Source: Thiotrichales bacterium
Lineage (GTDB): Bacteria > Pseudomonadota > Gammaproteobacteria > UWMA-0217
DNA: 12,067 nucleotides
Assembly (NCBI GenBank): GCA_024763135.1
Contig: JANTGD010000071.1
Span: 1-12,067, forward strand
Direction of reading: 5' to 3'
Below are positions 7,915 through 12,067 of this stretch, piece by piece (the stretch's first letter is position 1; every line of letters starts with the position of its first letter). The notes beneath the pieces are model-generated. The model made no database searches. It was not told where the DNA came from and worked only from the letters and a program-made list of their open reading frames with translations. The translations under genes and the position numbers were made by a program.

Positions 7915-7972
7915 TTGCAGTCAATTTGCGGCTAAATTGCAGAAACTCAGCCAGAATTTCAAAGCGGTGATT

Positions 7973-8007
7973 TTGCAGGAAATTGTGATGGCTGTCTATC
8001 ATGACAG
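7973..8007 (+). promoter_or_regulatory. Candidate promoter with LexA-like dyad upstream of the thioredoxin-like gene
   Basis: TTGCAG (7973-7978) and TATCAT (7997-8002, five of six to the -10 consensus) are 18 nt apart on the plus strand. Overlapping the -10 is CTGTCTATCATGACAG (7992-8007). This fits the CTGT-N8-ACAG framework of gammaproteobacterial LexA boxes and can also be read as a 5-bp inverted repeat around TATCAT. The inner eight bases match the AT-alternating consensus poorly. The leader to the ATG at 8107 would be about 95 nt. Both calls are pattern matches without support from other sites. Confidence 0.3.
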
Positions 8008-8106
8008 GTTTGCCCAGGCGGCAGCCCCAAGCCCACCGGGTCTATCCAACACGTGGCAATCTGAACTGTTAAAGTACCCACACTAACGAGCAATCATCCA
8101 AATAGA

Positions 8107-9168
8107 ATGCAACGCCTTTTTCCCTTTTTACTCTGGGTGCTGGGGGTCACTGGTGCATGGGCCGCGACACACCTTGGTGATGAAGTCATTGAACAGATCG
8201 AAGACTACGCCAAAATCAGAAACGTACAATATCCGGACTGGTTCACACCTTCGTTTCTCGACCTTAGGGAGGACCTTAGGGAAGCGCAGGCAGAAGGAAA
8301 AATGGGCATCATCCTGTATTTTGGCCAGAAAGACTGTGCCTATTGCGAAATGTTCATGAAAGTGAATTGGGGCTCTGATACCGAAACGGTCAATTATACC
8401 CGCAAACATTTCAACGTGATTGCCATCGACATCTGGGGGAGCCGAGAAATCACCGACCTCTACGGCACGAGCATGACAGAGACAGAACTTGCGGAGTTTG
8501 AAGAAACAAATTTTACTCCGTCGTTTATTTTTTACGTGGGCGATGGAGAAGAAGCGCTGCGCCTCAGAGGCTATTATCCGCCTTATCAATTTCGCGCGGC
8601 GATGGAGTATGTGGTCGATGGCTACTTTCACAGTGAAACCCTGCAAGCCTACATGGCCAGGGCACATCCACCAGAATCCTATTCACTGGCGCCCCTCAAT
8701 GAAGAGCCGTTTTTCGATGGGCCACCGTATGCCCTTGACCGTAGCCATTTTCCCGGGGAACGCCCCTTGGCGGTGTTCTTTGAACAACCCGATTGCCATG
8801 CCTGTGACGTGCTCCACTCCGAACCACTCCACGACGCCCATACGCTGGAATTGCTCGACCATTTCGACGCAGTCCAATTGAACATGTGGGCCGACACACC
8901 GGTGATCACACCGGACGGCGCCAAAACAAGCGCACGCAAATGGGCAGCACATTTAGGCATTTTTTTCGCCCCCACGATCGTATTTTTCGATGAAACCGGC
9001 GAGGAAGTGTTCCGCATCGATTCTGTGGTACGCCTGTATCGCCTGTGGGGGGTACTTGAATATGTCCTGTACCAGGGTTACTTCAACGCACCGTCCTATC
9101 AACGGTGGCGAGAGAACATGCAAAACCGCAGCCCGGTCTATCTGCCTAACCTTGATACCAAGCCTTGA
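8107..9168 (+). CDS. Exported protein with two tandem thioredoxin-like domains
   Basis: The 353-residue protein starts with a signal peptide (MQRLFPFLLWVLGVTGAWA, cleavage probably before ATHLG), so it should act in the periplasm. Two thioredoxin-fold modules follow. Module 1 has IILYFGQKDCAYCEMF with Cys77-X2-Cys80 and the likely cis-proline Pro138 in NFTPSFIFY. Module 2 has AVFFEQPDCHACDVL with Cys230-X2-Cys233 and Pro289 in FFAPTIVFF. Each module ends in a similar helix: MEYVVDGYF (~166-174) and LEYVLYQGYF (~317-326), about 95 residues after its first cysteine. This points to internal duplication. It resembles SoxW/Thioredoxin_2-type proteins, with CXXC pairs suited to thiol reduction or isomerisation, but the substrate is unknown. 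A TGA lies in frame 45 nt upstream with no other start between, fixing the ATG. It has no good ribosome site. The gene stands alone, divergent from aroQ and convergent with the efflux adaptor gene. Confidence 0.85.
   Translation: MQRLFPFLLWVLGVTGAWAATHLGDEVIEQIEDYAKIRNVQYPDWFTPSFLDLREDLREAQAEGKMGIILYFGQKDCAYCEMFMKVNWGSDTETVNYTRKHFNVIAIDIWGSREITDLYGTSMTETELAEFEETNFTPSFIFYVGDGEEALRLRGYYPPYQFRAAMEYVVDGYFHSETLQAYMARAHPPESYSLAPLNEEPFFDGPPYALDRSHFPGERPLAVFFEQPDCHACDVLHSEPLHDAHTLELLDHFDAVQLNMWADTPVITPDGAKTSARKWAAHLGIFFAPTIVFFDETGEEVFRIDSVVRLYRLWGVLEYVLYQGYFNAPSYQRWRENMQNRSPVYLPNLDTKP
8260..8283 (+). repeat. 12-bp in-frame tandem duplication
   Basis: GACCTTAGGGAG (8260-8271) is followed at once by GACCTTAGGGAA (8272-8283). 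Inside the thioredoxin-like gene this encodes back-to-back Asp-Leu-Arg-Glu units just before the first module. The near-identity at DNA level suggests a recent slippage duplication that kept the frame. Confidence 0.75.
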
Positions 9169-9271
9169 TGCCCCTTGTGGCACGCCAAAAATCAGCTGGC
9201 GCGTGCAGCGCATGGTAAAGCCGAGCGTCACACAGGGACCGTTCTGGCCGCGACTACTCAGCCCAAACTGG

Positions 9272-10414
9272 CTAATCGCGGCCCGCAACCTTGACCGACA
9301 TTCCCTCGGCAGCCAGCGTCATCGGCGTAGTGATCAGATGCATACCTGCTTCAAGGCCTGACTGCACCACCACCTCCGTCGTGCTGCGCCACACTGGCTT
9401 AATGGGTACACGCTTGAGCCGATTCTCCTGTTCGATCAATACATAACTCCCTTCGCGAACGGCGGTCGCAGGGATCACGAAGACGGCATGCAATACACCG
9501 GCAGGTATCTCTGCACTGACGAAACGCCCGACTTCCAGAACTTTTCCAGCTTGCGCCTGCAGGCGATAGGGGTCGGTTACCTGAACCACGATGATGTGCT
9601 GCCGAGTCAACGGGTCGACAATTCCCAAATCGCGCACCAGACGCCCCTGCCACTGCCCTTGAGCCGAGGACAACGTCACGGTCGGTGCGCTTGCTGCATG
9701 CTGCGTTGGCCAGATCCTGCTCAGTTGTGCGTAATCGCTGCTGGACAAAGGCAGCTGTATTTCAACTGCATCCACACCAAAGAGTGTCGCCAGCGTGGCA
9801 CCAGCCATAACAAATTGGCCCACATCCGCTTGTTTCTCCCGCACCCGTCCCGTAAACGGCGCATGAATGCGGGTTCTTTGTAGGTCCAGACGCGCCTGTG
9901 CAAGACGCGCGACTGCGGCTTCCACTGCTGCCTGCGCACTTTCAAGCTGTGGCTTGCGCAATACCAGGGCATTGGCCTGACCACCTTCCCCCAATCGTAA
10001 CCAGTCCTTGTGAGCTTGTTCAGCCCGCGCCTGTTCCTCACGCAGTTGCACTTTCGCTTTCGCCAGATCAGCGCGCGCGGTCGCAACCGCATTGCGGTAG
10101 TCTCGATCTTCCAGGCTGACCAACCATTCGTTTTGAGTAAAAAAACCGCCTTGCGCCAAATGCGGTGACACCGCCACGATCTTTCCTCTGACTTCCGCGA
10201 CCAAGTGGCTTTCGATGACCGGCGCGACACTACCCTGCGAGTGTAATGTCACTTGATAATCACTGCGTTTGAGCGGCACCACTTCTACCACGGGGACAGC
10301 CCGCGGTTTTTTAACCCGCTTGGTTTCGGGCGCGGTTTTCATCAGCATCAGCATGCCCGCGACACCAAGCACAAGCACAGCAACGGGTAGCAGGTATTTA
10401 AGGTATGTTTTCAT
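9272..10414 (-). CDS. RND efflux periplasmic adaptor (membrane fusion protein)
   Basis: Adaptors of this AcrA/HlyD-like family bridge an inner-membrane RND pump and a TolC-type channel. The protein is 380 residues. An N-terminal anchor (~7-25) has no lipobox cysteine, so it is probably membrane-anchored rather than lipidated. The first half of the lipoyl domain (~63-100) leads into an Ala/Gln/Glu-rich alpha-hairpin coiled coil (~101-181). The second lipoyl half follows, TRIHAPFTGRVREKQADVGQ (~181-200), then the beta-barrel and membrane-proximal domains (VIPATAVREGSYVLI, ~313-327). The ATG lies inside the end of the upstream outer-membrane gene, with a 17-bp overlap, implying coupled translation. 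No pump gene follows; the next gene is convergent, 103 bp away, with no clear terminator between. The substrate cannot be inferred. Confidence 0.92.
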   Translation of the reverse strand: MKTYLKYLLPVAVLVLGVAGMLMLMKTAPETKRVKKPRAVPVVEVVPLKRSDYQVTLHSQGSVAPVIESHLVAEVRGKIVAVSPHLAQGGFFTQNEWLVSLEDRDYRNAVATARADLAKAKVQLREEQARAEQAHKDWLRLGEGGQANALVLRKPQLESAQAAVEAAVARLAQARLDLQRTRIHAPFTGRVREKQADVGQFVMAGATLATLFGVDAVEIQLPLSSSDYAQLSRIWPTQHAASAPTVTLSSAQGQWQGRLVRDLGIVDPLTRQHIIVVQVTDPYRLQAQAGKVLEVGRFVSAEIPAGVLHAVFVIPATAVREGSYVLIEQENRLKRVPIKPVWRSTTEVVVQSGLEAGMHLITTPMTLAAEGMSVKVAGRD

Positions 10415-11780
10415 TCGAGGTATTCAGCGACTCAAGGATATAGTCACCCCCCACAGCGAGGTGCAGATCAATACGGTTGAGCAAGCGATTCAAATGCGTG
10501 GTTAAACGCAAGCTCTCGGCATTGAATGATCTTCTTTGTGCATTCAACAGCGTTTCAATGTCCGTAATACCTGTTGCGTAGTTTGTGAGCGCAAGTTCCG
10601 CAGCCGCTCGGGCTTCTGTCACTGCCTGCGTTTGAAACGTTTCCTGGCGCGCATACAAAGGGTCTGCAATCAAGGCAGTTTGGAACTCTTTCACAGCAGT
10701 TAAAATTGTTTGTGCATATTGGGCGATCAACTGGCGCAGGTCAGCCTGCGCCAGTTGACGTTCTGCACGCAGGCGCCCGCCCTGAAAGAGTGGCTGAGTC
10801 AAGCCTGCTGCAATCGACCAGACCAAGTAATCCAAATCGAGTAGATTTTTAAACTCATTGGACAAAGTACCCCCGCTGCCAGTCAACCGCAGGGCCGGCA
10901 ACAGATTGCGCTGCTGGTCGCGCAATCTGGCCGAGCTTGCTAATAAGCGTTGTTGCGCCGCATGGATGTCAGGACGCCTTGCAAGCGCCCGGGCATCGAT
11001 CTGCGCGGGAATCTCTTCGTTCAGCACCGGCAACGCCTCGGGTACTTCCTCCATTACAGGACGCTCCCCCAACAGTGCTGTGAGTATGCTTTCTGCGGAT
11101 TGCTGCTGAATCTCGCGACCAACGAGCTTTGCCTCGGCGGTCGCGAGATTCTCCCTGGCCAGATAGACATCCAGGGCCTCACTCAGCCCCAGCCGATAAC
11201 GCTGCTCAATGACCTCGAGAGTATGTGAAAAACTCTCACGTTTGCGTTTTTCATTCTCCAGTTGCAATTGCGCTTCCTGCCAGCGAAGCCAGGCCTTGAC
11301 GACATCTGCAGCCAACAACAACCGGGCTCCTGCATAATCCGCAGTGGCCGCAGCCGCTTCCGCGATACCCGCACGGTGACGGGCTTCGAGTCGACGCCAC
11401 AGGTCCAGTTCCCAGTTTACCGAAGCGTTTAAAGCAAAACTGTTGGCGTAGTATTCGGCATTGCCGCTGTTACTCCGAGAACGGCTGCCGCTGGCGCGCA
11501 TGTCTACGCTGGGCAAACGGACTGAACCACTAATCACCTGTTGTGCCCGTGCGGCCTGCAGCCGGGCCAGAGCGCCCTGCAAAGAAGGATTTCGCTGCCA
11601 GGCTTTTGTTACCCAGGGCGTGAAATCAATGTCCGTCAGCTCATGTAACCAGCGCTGAGCTGGCTGCGGCAGGGGCATCCTGTCGCTAGGAGATATTCCC
11701 TGCAATTGCGTGGTGTGTCTCCAGCCACTGCAGCCCCAAAGAATCATACTAAGAAGGACGAGTGTAATTATTTTGCTCAA
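10398..11780 (-). CDS. Outer-membrane efflux lipoprotein, NodT/TolC family
   Basis: The 460-residue protein is an OEP-type channel that would carry efflux substrates from the periplasm to the outside. A short signal peptide ends in the lipobox-like LWGC with lipidated Cys17; Trp at -2 is atypical. Two OEP repeats are visible. One has SVNWELDLWRRLEARHRAG and a long coiled coil through ~105-230. The other has RRPDIHAAQQRLLASSARL, then GLTQPLFQGGRLRAERQLAQ and the C-terminal LALTNYATGITDIETLLNAQR. These are NodT-subfamily hallmarks. The start is TTG at 11780: an in-frame TAG lies shortly upstream, and the first internal ATG would leave too short a signal peptide. A GGA lies about 8 nt before the start. 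The adaptor gene overlaps its 3' end by 17 bp, so the two are one operon. Confidence 0.92.
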   Translation of the reverse strand: MSKIITLVLLSMILWGCSGWRHTTQLQGISPSDRMPLPQPAQRWLHELTDIDFTPWVTKAWQRNPSLQGALARLQAARAQQVISGSVRLPSVDMRASGSRSRSNSGNAEYYANSFALNASVNWELDLWRRLEARHRAGIAEAAAATADYAGARLLLAADVVKAWLRWQEAQLQLENEKRKRESFSHTLEVIEQRYRLGLSEALDVYLARENLATAEAKLVGREIQQQSAESILTALLGERPVMEEVPEALPVLNEEIPAQIDARALARRPDIHAAQQRLLASSARLRDQQRNLLPALRLTGSGGTLSNEFKNLLDLDYLVWSIAAGLTQPLFQGGRLRAERQLAQADLRQLIAQYAQTILTAVKEFQTALIADPLYARQETFQTQAVTEARAAAELALTNYATGITDIETLLNAQRRSFNAESLRLTTHLNRLLNRIDLHLAVGGDYILESLNTSNENIP

Positions 11781-11828
11781 CGTGCGTCCAAAAAGTTGCT
11801 CAAGCTACAAACGTTAGCCTGAAACCCT

Positions 11829-11841
11829 ATTTGCAGCAAAT
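11829..11841. promoter_or_regulatory. 13-bp palindrome upstream of the efflux operon
   Basis: ATTTGC-A-GCAAAT is a perfect inverted repeat with a one-base centre, ending ~50 bp upstream of the TTG start of the outer-membrane gene and followed by TGATCA. Its size and place suit an operator for a local repressor, but no regulator gene is in the window and no convincing minus-strand promoter was found beside it. Confidence 0.35.
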
Positions 11842-11876
11842 GATCATCATCAGGCCGAGGAAATGTGGAGTCGGCA

Positions 11877-11904
11877 TTGAGGTCCCCCCCTGCTGCACTA
11901 TAAT
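11877..11904 (+). promoter_or_regulatory. Candidate sigma-70 promoter pointing right
   Basis: TTGAGG (11877-11882) and a perfect TATAAT (11899-11904) are 16 nt apart on the plus strand. Transcription would start near 11911, divergent from the efflux operon, and run through the inverted repeat at 11941-11979. No clear plus-strand gene begins before the window ends. The TATAAT is convincing, the -35 only partial. Confidence 0.45.
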
Positions 11905-11940
11905 GTTGCCAGATAACGACTCAGCTAACCCCTGAAATGC

Positions 11941-11979
11941 ACTAGTACACCGTCAACACGATATTGACGATGTACTAGT
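11941..11979. repeat. 39-bp imperfect inverted repeat
   Basis: The left arm ACTAGTACACCGTCAA (11941-11956) pairs with the right arm TTGACGATGTACTAGT (11964-11979). The 16-bp stem has a single mismatch (11950/11970) around a 7-nt spacer. The right arm extends into a self-palindrome GTACTAGTAC (11972-11981). No T-run follows on either strand, so it is not an ordinary intrinsic terminator. It could be a protein-binding or recombination site, or part of a mobile-element end. Confidence 0.7.
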
Positions 11980-12067
11980 ACCTCGTCCAGTTTAAAATGA
12001 CGGACTCAGCGCTTTTGTGATGCTGCGCATCAAGGCGCAGTGCGCAGGCAATGGCCGCGTCCTTGGC
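11975..12067 (-). other. Open frame entering from the right edge, possible C-terminus of a gene
   Basis: Thirty codons read in from the edge on the minus strand (starting AKDAAIACALRLDAQ, ending ILNWTRY) before a TAG that falls in the right arm of the inverted repeat. I do not recognise the peptide, and it does not look like the end of an RND pump. Another minus frame and a plus frame are also open for part of this length, so coding is unproven. The segment may belong to a mobile element or to non-coding sequence. Confidence 0.2.

Noticed and set aside
7933..7962. Minus-strand promoter for aroQ from TTGAAA (7957-7962)
   Set aside because: No hexamer at acceptable spacing matches the -10 consensus at more than two positions.
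8128..8667. 179-codon minus-strand frame opposite the thioredoxin-like gene
   Set aside because: It is the antisense of a well-supported gene with signal peptide and CXXC motifs, and has no domain of its own.
11997..12020. Seven-codon plus-strand frame MTDSALL after the inverted repeat
   Set aside because: Too short to distinguish from chance, and no ribosome site precedes it.

Overview
The window looks like chromosomal DNA of a free-living gammaproteobacterium of moderate GC content. The evidence is gene order and family membership: aroQ-accB-accC-prmA followed by a zinc-ribbon/DUF3426 membrane protein, then fis-purH, is a conserved gammaproteobacterial neighbourhood, and Fis itself is characteristic of that class. 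I cannot name the genus.

Left part (1-7914), all on the minus strand, so read right to left. aroQ (type II dehydroquinase), accB and accC (biotin carboxyl carrier and biotin carboxylase of acetyl-CoA carboxylase), prmA (ribosomal protein L11 methyltransferase) and the DUF3426 protein are tightly spaced (9-33 nt gaps) and look like one transcription unit. About 770 bp without a convincing gene follows (3049-3820), where related genomes often carry dusB. Then come fis, with its own candidate promoter, purH behind a ~200-nt leader holding a perfect hairpin, and a PolA-type 5'-3' exonuclease that starts 16 nt after purH and runs off the left edge.

Right part (8107-12067). A plus-strand gene encodes an exported protein with two thioredoxin-like modules, each with a CXXC pair. 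A LexA-like dyad lies over its candidate promoter. Convergent to it is a minus-strand pair with a 17-bp overlap: a NodT/TolC-type outer-membrane lipoprotein and an RND-type periplasmic adaptor. No inner-membrane pump gene accompanies them in the window. The last ~290 bp are accessory-looking: a 13-bp palindrome, a plus-strand promoter with a perfect TATAAT, a 39-bp imperfect inverted repeat, and a short open frame entering from the right edge.

Most of the window is housekeeping sequence. I see no clearly novel multi-gene system. The points most worth a second look are the duplicated thioredoxin protein with its SOS-like site, the gap in place of dusB, the efflux pair without a pump, and the inverted repeat at the right edge.
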